A stretch of 64,000 bases of DNA, from contig NZ_CP076643.1 in the NCBI RefSeq assembly GCF_019226825.1, positions 248,001-312,000 of the forward strand, written 5' to 3'. Origin of the DNA: Vibrio ostreae. Its GTDB lineage: Bacteria > Pseudomonadota > Gammaproteobacteria > Enterobacterales > Vibrionaceae. Numbering within the stretch: position 1 is the first letter of the stretch; every line of letters begins with the position of its first letter. Of this stretch, positions 38,769 to 47,864 are shown piece after piece. The notes beneath the pieces are model-generated. The model saw only the letters and a program-made list of their open reading frames with translations. It was not told the DNA's origin and made no database searches. The position numbers and the translations under genes are program-made.

Positions 38769-39782
38769 ATGTTACCCAGAATTGCCTTACTAACCGCACT
38801 TGCGGCTGCTTCAAATTCTGCCTTGGCGGCCAATATACTGACCAGTATTAAACCGATTCAGATGATTACCCATGAGCTGACAGCCGGTGTGGCTGAACCT
38901 GATGTGTTGTTACCAGCGAATGCTTCACCGCACGATTATGCGCTTCGTCCCTCAGATGTAAAGCGGATTCATAATGCCGATCTGATTATCTGGTTCGGAG
39001 AAGACCTGGAACCCTTCCTCGATCGTGCTCTGGCCAGTCACAGTAATGTGCTGACGCTGGAAAAATCACCGCAACTGGTCCTGCGATCTTACGGTGAAGC
39101 GGAAGAGCATGACGACCATGAAGAGCATGTCAGCCATGCGAACCATGCTGACCATCACCACGAAGAACACGCTGATCATGACCAGCACGATGAGCACGTT
39201 GCCCATAATGATGAGCACGACGACGGACATCATGAAGAACATGAAGGGCATCATCATGATCACGGCTCGCATGACCCGCATTTCTGGCTGAGTGTCGAGC
39301 AGGCTAAGCAAGCGGCCGGAATTATCGCTCTGCGCCTGGAGGAGACGGACCCGCAACATGCAGACCTGTACCGCAAAAACCTGGCGCGTTTTATTAAGCA
39401 GGCTGATGAGACGGACAGCGAAATCCGCTCTCAGCTCTACGCAGTGCAATCTGTACCTTATTATGTGTTCCATGAAGGTTATAGTTACTTCGAACAGCGC
39501 TATGGCCTGAATAACATGGGTCACTTTACGGTCAGTCCTGATCGTAAGCCTGGCGCAAAAACCCTGATCCGGATCCGCCAGTCTCTGGCTGATAATCAGG
39601 CCAAGTGTGTGTTTGCAGAACCGCAGTTTCAGCCGGCGGTGATTGATACGGTTGTCAGAGGCAGTAAAGCGAAAATTGGTGTTCTTGACCCTCTGGGTAC
39701 GGAAGTGAAGATTGAGCAGGGCAGCTATTTCACCTTCCTGCATCAGCTCAGTGATAGCTTCTATCAATGTTTAGCACAGTGA
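38769..39782 (+). CDS. znuA: Zinc ABC transporter periplasmic binding protein ZnuA
   Basis: 337 aa with an N-terminal signal peptide (about 1-20, ending ALA-AN). The zinc ligands lie in [12 protein letters not shown] (His), [10 protein letters not shown] (His) and further in. Between about residues 116 and 174 runs a very His/Asp/Glu-rich loop (repeats of HDDHEEH and HHEEH type) that is long even for ZnuA and may collect zinc for the high-affinity site. ATG at 38769 behind GGAGA. Confidence 0.95.
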   Translation: MLPRIALLTALAAASNSALAANILTSIKPIQMITHELTAGVAEPDVLLPANASPHDYALRPSDVKRIHNADLIIWFGEDLEPFLDRALASHSNVLTLEKSPQLVLRSYGEAEEHDDHEEHVSHANHADHHHEEHADHDQHDEHVAHNDEHDDGHHEEHEGHHHDHGSHDPHFWLSVEQAKQAAGIIALRLEETDPQHADLYRKNLARFIKQADETDSEIRSQLYAVQSVPYYVFHEGYSYFEQRYGLNNMGHFTVSPDRKPGAKTLIRIRQSLADNQAKCVFAEPQFQPAVIDTVVRGSKAKIGVLDPLGTEVKIEQGSYFTFLHQLSDSFYQCLAQ

Positions 39783-39802
39783 TTCTTTAGCGCACTGATT
39801 CG

Positions 39803-39829
39803 AAAGCCAGCATCTGCTGGCTTTTTTTG
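39803..39829 (+). terminator. Terminator after znuA
   Basis: AAAGCCAGCA / TGCTGGCTTT hairpin with a T7 run. Confidence 0.92.
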
Positions 39830-39976
39830 TCTCTGAATTTTGCATGTCGTTATTTAGCGAACTTTGTACGCTATAAATCAAGTCAGCCCCAGAATTAGAT
39901 GAAATACTCTAAAAATACATAAGCCGGTCAGACATTCAGTCCCGGCCCGGGGACTCAGCGGATGTAGGAGATGAGA

Positions 39977-41116
39977 ATGAAGCTAACCATCATACTGGTG
40001 CTGTTGGGCGGGGTGATGATGATAGGGTGGGGATTCCACCGTCGGTGCAATGCTCACTTGCAGGAGCTGGTCACTCAGGTTGCCCGACTGCGTCAGGATA
40101 ACTGCAAGCTGCTCAACCATAACTGCCAATTGATGAAACAAATCGAAGTACGTGAGATCTGGCAGGAAAACCACATTGCCAATCTGATACCCACATTGAG
40201 TCGGTTGAGTGTTGGTCACGATAAGCAGCAGGGCAAGCAGGCCCATTTAGCTATACGGTGCAGCCTTGGCCGGTTAAGCCGTTCGACTGTGGCGGATCTT
40301 CCCCGCGCCGCGCCGCCAAACATCAGCTATCGGCTCATCGATATAATGACCAGCGTCAGAGCCTGCTGGCAGGACGAGTTACAGCATGCCGGAATTAAGG
40401 TTGAACGTGATATCCGTATCTCAGATGAGATGATTGAGTTGCGCCAGTGGGGCGCGGATATCATTTTCAATGCTATTTTCTCGCATACCCTGCAGCGACT
40501 GACGCCTGGTCAGATCCTGTCAATTGAATGCCAGTCTGTTGCAGGGAAGGCGGTTATCCGTTTTTCAGACCACGGTTTATCTTGCGCTTACCTGGCGCAA
40601 GTAATGCTGTTTGATCGCGAAGGCCATCTGTTATCTCTGCCTACTCTGACCAGAGATACCGGTGGTGAGCTGATTATATGCAGTGGGGAGCAGGGCAATC
40701 TGGTCGAGCTGTCTTGGTCTTTAGCGTGCCAGGGCGCCGGTAAAATCCTTGATGATTGTGAAGGGGCGTCTACGACAGCACTCACGGCGCAAGGTGACTG
40801 GTTATCCAAACTTGAACAACTGGTCTGTGTCCATTTTTCTGAACCGGATTTTTCTACCGCCCGGGCGGCCCGTTTATTATTGTTGTCTGAACGCAGTTTA
40901 CAGCGCCGTCTCAAGCAGCTTACCAACCGAACGTTCACTGAGTATCTGACCCATTACCGATTGGAACAAGCCTGTTTACAGTTGCGTAGTGGCGCCAGAG
41001 TATCCGATGTCGCATTCGAATGTGGTTTTAATGACCCGTCTTATTTCAGCCAACGTTTCAAACAGTATTATGGTCTGTCTCCTAGTCAATATATTGCCAA
41101 CGGTTATCGGCTGTAA
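39977..41116 (+). CDS. Membrane-anchored AraC-family regulator with a kinase-like middle region
   Basis: 379 aa from the ATG at 39977, correctly spaced from AGGAG at 39966-39970; the ATG at 39971 abuts that site. One transmembrane helix at residues 2-18 is followed by a predicted coiled coil (about 25-60) and a middle region (about 120-250). That region resembles a degenerate HATPase domain: FNAIFSHTLQRLTPG at the N-box position, SDHGLS where DxGxG is expected, and TGGELIICSGEQGNLVELSW like a G2/G3 strand. The AraC helix-turn-helix pair occupies about 285-378 (ERSLQRRLKQL, VSDVAFECGFNDPSYFSQRFK). No receiver domain is seen. Target and signal unknown. Confidence 0.8.
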   Translation: MKLTIILVLLGGVMMIGWGFHRRCNAHLQELVTQVARLRQDNCKLLNHNCQLMKQIEVREIWQENHIANLIPTLSRLSVGHDKQQGKQAHLAIRCSLGRLSRSTVADLPRAAPPNISYRLIDIMTSVRACWQDELQHAGIKVERDIRISDEMIELRQWGADIIFNAIFSHTLQRLTPGQILSIECQSVAGKAVIRFSDHGLSCAYLAQVMLFDREGHLLSLPTLTRDTGGELIICSGEQGNLVELSWSLACQGAGKILDDCEGASTTALTAQGDWLSKLEQLVCVHFSEPDFSTARAARLLLLSERSLQRRLKQLTNRTFTEYLTHYRLEQACLQLRSGARVSDVAFECGFNDPSYFSQRFKQYYGLSPSQYIANGYRL

Positions 41117-41209
41117 ATCAACAATCATTATATGATCTTAAGATGTTTCATGTCGGGGGCAGGATGCCCGCGCGGTATAAATGGGGTTGAACGACTGAGA
41201 GAAGAAAAG

Positions 41210-41242
41210 CGTGACACACAAGGCTGGGCTTTGTGTGTCACG
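41210..41242 (+). other. Twelve-base perfect hairpin after the AraC-type gene
   Basis: CGTGACACACAA / TTGTGTGTCACG with a 9-nt loop, 94 bp after the stop codon. No T run follows, so it is an imperfect terminator candidate or an RNA-stability element. Confidence 0.65.
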
Positions 41243-41581
41243 GCGCTAAGGGCGCAGCGTGTCTGATGACTGAGCAATGCCAACCTGCGATATTCTCTAG
41301 TTGCTCGGGAATGTCGACTCGGTTGATGTCACTGACTTTACCAGCTGGCATACTGCGGCCTGTAGCAGATTTACGCCAACTGCTGTGAGGAAAACGCCAG
41401 CCATATGTTTTGATATAAATCCGCGTTTTATTTTGGTGTTTTTAGGTTTTTTGTCCCCGTTTCTCCACACACAGCAGTGGCCGGTCCGGCACTTGACCAT
41501 CCGGCTGCATTGAATCTGGAATCTTTGATTTCGCGCAAGCCTTAACCCCTGGCATAGCGTTATTATTGTGCTCATCAGTAA

Positions 41582-41596
41582 TGAAAATCCTTATCA
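41582..41596. promoter_or_regulatory. Fur box upstream of feoABC
   Basis: TGAAAATCCTTATCA matches the 7-1-7 Fur site TGATAATNATTATCA at 12 of 14 positions. It lies 46 bp before the feoA start, fitting iron-dependent repression of ferrous iron uptake. Confidence 0.75.
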
Positions 41597-41641
41597 TTAG
41601 CAATAGTGCTTTATCGTTCAGGCGGAGTTACGGGCGTGGCA

Positions 41642-41872
41642 ATGAAATTATCCGATTTACAACCAGGCCAATCCGGTCAGGTCGTCGCATTGAACGGACT
41701 GTCTGTGGAAGTCAGAAAAAAACTGATGGTCATGGGCGTGCTGCCTGCGACCAGAGTGACAGTGATTCGTCATGCTCCGATGGGCGATCCTTTGCAAATC
41801 GAGGTGCGAGGTGTTTCGATTGCGGTGCGTGAGAGCATTGCGGCGGCAATAGAGGTGGAGTGCGGGCAATGA
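41642..41872 (+). CDS. feoA: Ferrous iron transport protein FeoA
   Basis: 76 aa from MKLSDLQPGQSG (ATG 41642); an upstream in-frame ATG at 41606 would start next to the Fur box. SH3-like fold with the conserved LMVMGVLPATRVTVIRHAPMGDP. It works with FeoB in the membrane complex. Its TGA overlaps the feoB start (ATGA). Confidence 0.93.
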   Translation: MKLSDLQPGQSGQVVALNGLSVEVRKKLMVMGVLPATRVTVIRHAPMGDPLQIEVRGVSIAVRESIAAAIEVECGQ

Positions 41873-44139
41873 AATATCAGATTCTGACGGTCGGTAATCC
41901 AAACAGCGGTAAAACGACCTTATTTAATGGTTTGACCGGCGCCCGGCAGCAAGTCGGTAACTGGGCCGGAGTCACGGTTGAGAAGAAAACCGGCCGCTAC
42001 CTGTATGCCGGTGATGAATTGCTGCTGACTGACCTGCCGGGTATTTATGCTCTGGACAGTGGCAATGATGCTAATAGCCTTGATGAGTCGATAGCATCCA
42101 GAGCGGTACTGACTCACCCGGCAGACGTCATCATTAATGTGGTGGATGTGACTTGTCTGGAACGCAGCTTATATATGACCTTGCAGCTGCGTGAGCTGGG
42201 CCGCCCTATGGTGGTGGTACTCAACAAAATGGATGCTCTGAAGCGCGAACGTCAGACCATTGATGTCAAAAAGCTGCAACAGGCGCTGGCCTGTCCGGTG
42301 TTTACCTTGTCCGCCCACAACAAACAGCAGGTGGCTCGCTTCAAAGATAAGCTGCATAACGTTTTGGTGCAGGGGATGGCGCTTGAGCCGTTGCAACTCG
42401 ATTATGGTCAGCGCTTTGAATCAGCGATTGCTGCCTTACAACCAGATTTTACTGAGCAGCAGGTCTCAGCCCGGGCCCTCGCGATTCGAGCGCTGGAAAA
42501 TGATTTGCTGGTGGTTAACATGCTGCAGCAGGCGCAGCGAGAACAGTTGGTGTTTGAGCAGCAGCGCAGTGAAATGGATATTGATCTGCACGTTGCTGAC
42601 TGTAAATACACCTATTTACACCAGTTGTGCCAGCAGGTACGCCGCAGTGAAGGTAAGCTCAGCCACAGTTTTACCGAAAAAGCCGACCGAGTGATTCTGA
42701 ACAAATGGGTCGGGGTGCCGTTCTTCTTTGTGGTGATGTACCTGATGTTTATGTTTTCCATCAACATCGGTAGTGCTTTTATCGACTTCTTTGATATTGG
42801 TGTCGGAGCATTACTGGTGGATGGTGGCCACTATCTGCTGGATGACCATCTGCCGGTTTGGCTGGTGACTCTGCTGGCGGACGGAATTGGCGGTGGTGTG
42901 CAGACGGTCGCGACCTTTATCCCGGTCATTGCCTGTCTGTACTTGTTTCTGGCCCTGCTGGAAAGCTCAGGTTATATGTCACGTGCCGCCTTTGTGCTTG
43001 ATAAGGTGATGCAGAAAATTGGTCTGCCGGGTAAAGCCTTTGTGCCTCTGGTTCTTGGGTTTGGTTGTAATGTGCCGGCAATCATGGCCACTCGAACCCT
43101 GGATCAGGAGCGGGAACGCAAACTGGCTGCATCGATGGCTCCTTTCATGTCCTGTGGCGCGCGTCTGCCGGTATATGCGTTGTTTGCTGCGGCATTCTTT
43201 CCGGATCTCGGTCAAAACATCGTGTTTGGTTTGTACCTCCTGGGTATTGTGGCTGCGGTGTTCACGGGCTGGGTGCTGAAGAAAACCCTTTATCCGGGTA
43301 CCAGTGACAGCTTTGTAATGGAAATGCCGGATTACGAGCTGCCGACGCTGCGCAATGTGGCGATTAAAACCTGGCACAAGCTCAAACGTTTCGTGCTTGG
43401 TGCGGGGAAGACCATTGTCATGGTGGTGGCCATTCTTAGCTTCCTTAACTCGCTCGGCCCGGATGGCTCGTTCGGCAACCAGGACAGCGGTAATTCGCTC
43501 CTGTCCAGAGCAGCCCAGATAGTGACGCCGGTATTTGCGCCGATAGGGATTGAAGCGGACAACTGGCAGGCGACCGTGGGTATTATTACTGGCATCTTCG
43601 CCAAAGAGGCGGTGGTTGGGACCCTTAATAATCTCTATACCTCATCCCAATCGGATAATGCCGACTATGATTTGCTGGCCAGCTTGCAACAGGCGGTCGG
43701 GTCCATCGCCGATAACCTGACGGGGCTGAATTTTAGTGACCCGCTGGGGATCGAAGTGGGTGACTTAACCGATAGTGCTTCGGCAGCCGCTGATCAGCAG
43801 GTGGACGCTGCATTGTTCGGAAATCTGCACAGCCATTTCAGCTCTGGTTATGCGGCGTTTTCCTACCTGATATTTATTCTGCTCTATACACCTTGTGTGG
43901 CGGCGATGGGCGCTTATGTTCGTGAGTTTGGTGGCCGTTTTGCGCGCTTTATTGCTGTGTGGACCATGGGGCTGGCCTACGCCGGGGCGATATTGTTCAA
44001 TCAGGCTGCGCATCTGGCGGAGAGTCCGCTCAGCAGCAGTTTATGGATTGTCGCAGTGCTCGCTTCTGCGTTGCTGGTATTCTGGTTACTGAAACGCACG
44101 GGGCGGCGACAACAACATTTCGAGGTGACCATCGCATGA
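41869..44139 (+). CDS. feoB: Ferrous iron transporter FeoB
   Basis: 756 aa from the ATG at 41869, coupled to feoA. N-terminal G domain: G1 GNPNSGKTT (residues 8-16), G3 DLPGIYAL, G4 NKMD. A helical GDI-like region follows, then a membrane domain of about eight helices with two Gate motifs (GCNVPAIMATRTL, FAKEAVVGTL). It imports Fe2+ in a nucleotide-dependent way. The stop overlaps the feoC start by 4 bp. Confidence 0.97.
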   Translation: MKYQILTVGNPNSGKTTLFNGLTGARQQVGNWAGVTVEKKTGRYLYAGDELLLTDLPGIYALDSGNDANSLDESIASRAVLTHPADVIINVVDVTCLERSLYMTLQLRELGRPMVVVLNKMDALKRERQTIDVKKLQQALACPVFTLSAHNKQQVARFKDKLHNVLVQGMALEPLQLDYGQRFESAIAALQPDFTEQQVSARALAIRALENDLLVVNMLQQAQREQLVFEQQRSEMDIDLHVADCKYTYLHQLCQQVRRSEGKLSHSFTEKADRVILNKWVGVPFFFVVMYLMFMFSINIGSAFIDFFDIGVGALLVDGGHYLLDDHLPVWLVTLLADGIGGGVQTVATFIPVIACLYLFLALLESSGYMSRAAFVLDKVMQKIGLPGKAFVPLVLGFGCNVPAIMATRTLDQERERKLAASMAPFMSCGARLPVYALFAAAFFPDLGQNIVFGLYLLGIVAAVFTGWVLKKTLYPGTSDSFVMEMPDYELPTLRNVAIKTWHKLKRFVLGAGKTIVMVVAILSFLNSLGPDGSFGNQDSGNSLLSRAAQIVTPVFAPIGIEADNWQATVGIITGIFAKEAVVGTLNNLYTSSQSDNADYDLLASLQQAVGSIADNLTGLNFSDPLGIEVGDLTDSASAAADQQVDAALFGNLHSHFSSGYAAFSYLIFILLYTPCVAAMGAYVREFGGRFARFIAVWTMGLAYAGAILFNQAAHLAESPLSSSLWIVAVLASALLVFWLLKRTGRRQQHFEVTIA

Positions 44140-44366
44140 TACTTAATCAGCTGAAACAGACGATTGCCGAACACGGATCCATGTCACGGAAAGAGTTAGC
44201 CCGTCGTTTTGCTCTGAGTGAGGATGGTGTGGATGCCATGCTCAGTGTCTGGATACGCAAAGGGGTGATTTCGCGCTTTATTGATACTAATTGCGCCCAG
44301 CATGTGACCCGGGTGCGCTATGCGATTAATCAGGCGCAGGCGTTGTCTGTGACCGTGACGATGTAG
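44136..44366 (+). CDS. feoC: FeoC-like ferrous iron transport protein
   Basis: 76 aa winged-helix protein (MILNQLKQTIAEHGSMSRKELARRFALSEDGVDAML). The ATG overlaps the feoB stop. It has a single Cys, so the four-Cys cluster site of enterobacterial FeoC is absent, as I recall for Vibrio FeoC. Vibrio FeoC is reported to bind FeoB's cytoplasmic domain. Confidence 0.88.
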   Translation: MILNQLKQTIAEHGSMSRKELARRFALSEDGVDAMLSVWIRKGVISRFIDTNCAQHVTRVRYAINQAQALSVTVTM

Positions 44367-44393
44367 AACCGGAACGTCAGTGCTGCGATAACC

Positions 44394-44422
44394 AAAAGCC
44401 GCTTGCTTAACAGGCGGCTTTT
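44394..44422. terminator. Terminator after feoC
   Basis: AAAAGCCGC / GCGGCTTTT stem with an 11-nt loop. It may serve both feoC and the convergent HIT gene. Confidence 0.75.
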
Positions 44423-44499
44423 GCGTCTTTACGGACCAAGTGTCAGCCCTGCAAGAGAATAAGCGTGATCAATAGCGGTTTCTTTTGCGATAGACTTTT

Positions 44500-44556
44500 T
44501 ATACAGCGACAAACATTCTATACAGCAACGAACATTCTATACAGCAACGAACAGAG
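44500..44556. repeat. 19-bp tandem repeat at the 3' end of the HIT gene
   Basis: Three head-to-tail units at 44500-44518, 44519-44537 and 44538-44556 share TATACAGCRACRAACA. The first two differ at two bases; the third diverges in its last four. The HIT gene stop (44537-44539) spans the junction of units 2 and 3. Confidence 0.85.
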
Positions 44557-44965
44557 TGCTTAGTGACAATACGCTGCGCAGTTTGCGCAGCATCGTCTCT
44601 TGCTCAGCTTCGCTGCGCGTCTCACCCTGAGTATTTCCCCATACAGGCCCGGGCCAGGCAATGTCATCCTTAAAACGGGCAATGTGGTGAATGTGCAGCT
44701 GAGGTACCATGTTGCCCAGTGCGCCCAGATTAAGCTTATCCGGTTGAAATAAGGCTTCCAGAGCCTGATTGATCGCTTGAGATTCTAGCAGAAATTGCTG
44801 CTGTTCATGCATTGGCAGATGATGCAGTTCTTTCAGATGGGCTTTTTTTGGCACCAGAATAACCCAGGGCACGGCAGAATCTTTATGCAGCAGGGCAACA
44901 CAAAGAGGAAAGTGGCCGATCACATCGGTATCTTTGGCCAGTTGAGGATGAAGTTCAAAGCTCAT
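44537..44965 (-). CDS. HIT family nucleotide-binding protein
   Basis: 142 aa. The histidine triad reads QLHIHHIARF at about residue 90, with WVILVPKKAHLKELHHL upstream in the fold. HIT proteins hydrolyse nucleotidyl phosphoramidates or dinucleoside polyphosphates; the substrate here is not known. The last codons (LFVAV) are encoded inside a 19-bp tandem repeat, so the natural C-terminus may have been changed by repeat expansion. Confidence 0.87.
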   Translation of the reverse strand: MSFELHPQLAKDTDVIGHFPLCVALLHKDSAVPWVILVPKKAHLKELHHLPMHEQQQFLLESQAINQALEALFQPDKLNLGALGNMVPQLHIHHIARFKDDIAWPGPVWGNTQGETRSEAEQETMLRKLRSVLSLSTLFVAV

Positions 44966-45152
44966 GATAGTTATCCGTACAAACGTGTTGGTGGTATAGG
45001 GCAGTCATCGAACCGGAAACGGGGTCAGTAATGAAGCGATCACTGCCTGTGTGACTGACAGGCAACACACTGCAACCACAGTACCAGCATTATAACCCCA
45101 AGCCGCGTTCGGACGCAGCAGCTAAACATCTTGGTTGGTGGCGGAGTTCAAT

Positions 45153-45217
45153 GCTGTTTATCTATAAAAACACCAGTCTTATCGATAAGAATCAGTACGA
45201 TGTAGATAAAAAACAGC
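45153..45217. repeat. Nested inverted repeats
   Basis: Outer arms GCTGTTTATCTA (45153-45164) and TAGATAAAAAACAGC (45203-45217) pair apart from three extra A. Nearly concentric with them is the perfect 14-bp palindrome TCTTATCGATAAGA (45177-45190). Confidence 0.7.
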
Positions 45218-45225
45218 GAACAAAT

Positions 45226-45251
45226 AAAAAGGCTGACCTCAGGCCAGCCTT
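45226..45251 (-). terminator. Terminator after argS
   Basis: On the minus strand AAGGCTGGCCTGAGG / CAGCCTTTTT with a T run, 56 bp after the argS stop. Confidence 0.88.
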
Positions 45252-45306
45252 CGCAGCGGTTGTTAGTGCCACAAGCTTGTGACAACAAAGCCTGCCGGTT
45301 GCGCGT

Positions 45307-47055
45307 TTACATACGTTCCAGCGTATTGATGCCCAGCAGTGACAAACCTTGTTTGATGGTTTTTGCGGTCAGTGCAGCCAGCTTGAGACGGCTCTGCTTC
45401 ACTGCTGCATCTTCTGCGATCAGGATTGGGCACGCTTCGTAGAAGCTCGAGAATTGACCCGCCAGTTCAAACAGGTAGCTACACAGAATGTGTGGCTGAC
45501 CTTCACGTGATACCATTTGCACGGCTTCTTCAAATTGCAGCAGCTTAGCAATCAGAGCTTTCTCTTTTTCATCAGTGATTTGGATATCACCTTCGATGTT
45601 GTCCTGAGTGACGCCAGCTTTAGCAAAGATAGACGCCACACGGGTGTATGCGTATTGCATGTAAGGGGCTGTGTTACCTTCAAATGCCAGCATGTTGTCC
45701 CAGTCGAACACGTAATCTGTAGTGCGGTGCTTAGAAAGGTCAGCGTATTTCACCGCTGCCATCGCCACAGTGCTGGCAATTTCTGCTTTCTCTTCCGCGC
45801 TCAGTTCGGCGTTTTTAGACTCAATCAGTGCTTTAGCCCGCTCTTCTGCTTCATCCAGCAGATCAGCCAGACGTACTGTACCACCGGCACGGGTTTTGAA
45901 CGGGCGACCGTCTTTACCCAGCATCATACCGAACGCATGGTGCTCCAGGCTTACTTCGTCCGGTACATAGCCCGCTTTGCGTACGATGGTCCAGGCTTGC
46001 ATCAGGTGCTGATGCTGACGTGAGTCGATGAAGTAGAGAACGCGGTTGGCACCCAGAGTCTCGTAACGGTATTTCGCACACGCGATGTCCGTTGTGGTGT
46101 ATAGGTAGCCGCCGTCACGTTTCTGGATGATCACACCCATCGGCTCGCCTTCTTTGTTTTTGTATTCGTCCAGGTAAACGACTTGGGCACCGTCATCTTC
46201 CTGCGCCAGACCTTTCTGTTTCAGATCCGCCACGATAGTTGGCAGCATGTCGTTGTACATGCTTTCCCCCATGACATCATCACGGGTCAGAGAAACGTTA
46301 AGGCGGTCGTAGTTACGCTGGTTCTGAATCATGGTCACGTCAACCAGCTTTTTCCACATATCTAGACAGAACTGATCTCCACCTTGCAGTTTCACTACGT
46401 AGTTACGCGCACGCTCAGCAAATTCTGCATCTTCGTCGTACAGCTTTTTCGATTCACGGTAGAAGCTTTCCAGGTCTGCCAGTTCCATGGACACTTCACC
46501 AGACTCTTGTTGTACGCGCTCCAGGTTGGCAATCAGCATACCGAACTGAGTACCCCAGTCACCGATGTGGTTGGCACGAATCACTTTGTGGCCGAGGAAT
46601 TCAAGCGTACGAACGACAGCGTCACCGATGATGGTTGAACGCAGGTGACCGACGTGCATTTCTTTCGCAACGTTTGGTGCTGAGTAGTCGGCAACAATGG
46701 TTTGTTGCTCTTCGATGGCGACACCCAGACGCTCATCTGCCAGAGCGACATCCGCTTGTTTAGCCAGGAACTCTTCGCTCAGGAAGATGTTGATAAAGCC
46801 AGGACCGGCAATTTCGGTTTTGCTGGCGATGCCATCCAGTTCCAGAACATCCAAGACTTTCTGCGCGAATTCGCGCGGATTTGTACCCAATTTCTTTGCC
46901 ACGCCCATTACGCCGTTGGCCTGGTAATCACCAAACTGTGGTTTTGCGGATTGGCGAACGGCTGCAGGGCTGCCTGCAGGTGCGCCAGCGGCTTCAAGAG
47001 CCTGAGATACTTTGTCATTAATCAGTGCTTGGATATTCACTTGCGTGTCCTTCAA
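45307..47055 (-). CDS. argS: Arginyl-tRNA synthetase
   Basis: 582 aa class I synthetase. N-terminal Add-1 domain, HIGH-type motif HVGHLRST after SAPNVAKEM, and C-terminal anticodon-binding domain ending in NTLERM, the usual ArgRS ending. The KMSK loop is of the ArgRS variant type ([14 protein letters not shown]). ATG at 47055; divergent from the YecM-family gene with 190 bp between. Confidence 0.97.
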   Translation of the reverse strand: MKDTQVNIQALINDKVSQALEAAGAPAGSPAAVRQSAKPQFGDYQANGVMGVAKKLGTNPREFAQKVLDVLELDGIASKTEIAGPGFINIFLSEEFLAKQADVALADERLGVAIEEQQTIVADYSAPNVAKEMHVGHLRSTIIGDAVVRTLEFLGHKVIRANHIGDWGTQFGMLIANLERVQQESGEVSMELADLESFYRESKKLYDEDAEFAERARNYVVKLQGGDQFCLDMWKKLVDVTMIQNQRNYDRLNVSLTRDDVMGESMYNDMLPTIVADLKQKGLAQEDDGAQVVYLDEYKNKEGEPMGVIIQKRDGGYLYTTTDIACAKYRYETLGANRVLYFIDSRQHQHLMQAWTIVRKAGYVPDEVSLEHHAFGMMLGKDGRPFKTRAGGTVRLADLLDEAEERAKALIESKNAELSAEEKAEIASTVAMAAVKYADLSKHRTTDYVFDWDNMLAFEGNTAPYMQYAYTRVASIFAKAGVTQDNIEGDIQITDEKEKALIAKLLQFEEAVQMVSREGQPHILCSYLFELAGQFSSFYEACPILIAEDAAVKQSRLKLAALTAKTIKQGLSLLGINTLERM

Positions 47056-47245
47056 TTCTGGGAATTGTTTCGGTATGCATCAGCTCACTCGGCAGAAGTG
47101 AATGCATATCTTGATCTTGTTCATAAATTGGCGCACATCATAGCAATTTTATTACCGGGCTTATAGGGACAAAATTACGAAAATTTCTACTTTTCAGCTT
47201 AATCTTGGTACCATCGCCGATAAAAGATGGTTTGGGAAAGTAAAA

Positions 47246-47863
47246 ATGCTTCAAGCGCTAATGGAATCAGGCCTTCATCCTGTTCAAATGAAAGACAAAC
47301 TTGACGACTTTATCCAGAAAATTCAGCAGTTATCTGCTCTTTTGCATATAGATTTATCTGGTCATACTCTGGACCATATTGCACTGCGTATTAATGACCC
47401 GAAGTTAGCGCAAGCTGCGCATCAAGAGTGGCTTAAAAGCGGCCGACAAATCTCCTCGGCCGAGATCAACTGTCGGGCGATTATTGTGCTGGAATTTGAC
47501 CAGCCTCTGGCCGCTGGCCCCTGGCATATCGCGTGTCTGGAATTGCCGTATCCGGCGCCAGGCAAAATCTATCCCGAGCAAAGTTGGGAGCATGTGGAGT
47601 TTGTTGTGCCATCGCAGGCGGTCAGCGCAGAGGCGTTTGTGGCGGATATACAGCAACAGTTTCCGGCACTGGCCGCGGGTTGGGATGGATTAGCAGAGCA
47701 AGGCGTAACAATTAAACTCTCCAGCCCAAAAGGCCAAGGGGAGAGGCTCAATAATCCGACCGTGGCGTTTAAGTGGCAGGGAGTGTGTATCAAACTGCAC
47801 CCCCACACCCTGAAAACGATTGTCGAATCGGAACAGGCGCCGAATCCCGACTGCGCGTGCTGA
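47246..47863 (+). CDS. YecM-like VOC-fold protein
   Basis: 205 aa. Matches E. coli YecM in TLDHIALRIND, LELPYPAPGKIYPEQSWEHVEFVVP, KLSSPKGQGERLNNPTVAF and IKLHPHTLKTIVESEQAPN. The fold is glyoxalase/VOC-like with possible metal ligands (His, Glu). Activity unknown. ATG at 47246 behind GGGAAAG. Its TGA ends one base before the stop of the convergent peptidase gene. Next to argS, as yecM is in E. coli. Confidence 0.85.
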   Translation: MLQALMESGLHPVQMKDKLDDFIQKIQQLSALLHIDLSGHTLDHIALRINDPKLAQAAHQEWLKSGRQISSAEINCRAIIVLEFDQPLAAGPWHIACLELPYPAPGKIYPEQSWEHVEFVVPSQAVSAEAFVADIQQQFPALAAGWDGLAEQGVTIKLSSPKGQGERLNNPTVAFKWQGVCIKLHPHTLKTIVESEQAPNPDCAC

Positions 47864-47864
47864 G

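Larger units (their letters stand above)
41117..41641. other. Intergenic region between the AraC-type gene and feoA
   Basis: 525 bp. It holds a strong hairpin (41210-41242), a small GCGC hairpin (41244-41255), and the feo Fur box (41582-41596). A 92-codon frame on the minus strand (41297-41575) has Cys- and Lys-rich, unfamiliar content and a poorly spaced AAGGA; I do not call it a gene. Confidence 0.6.
44966..45306. other. Intergenic region between argS and the HIT gene
   Basis: 341 bp with no credible gene. It holds the argS terminator (45226-45251) and, just beyond it, a nested dyad at 45153-45217. Confidence 0.65.

Noticed and set aside
39066..39767. 233-codon minus-strand frame opposite znuA
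   Set aside because: The repetitive Met/Val-rich product is the reverse reading of the His/Asp-rich znuA loop.
41297..41575. 92-codon minus-strand frame in the feo upstream region
   Set aside because: It lies in otherwise empty DNA, but it has a poorly spaced ribosome site, unfamiliar composition and no recognisable domain. Kept only as part of the intergenic finding.
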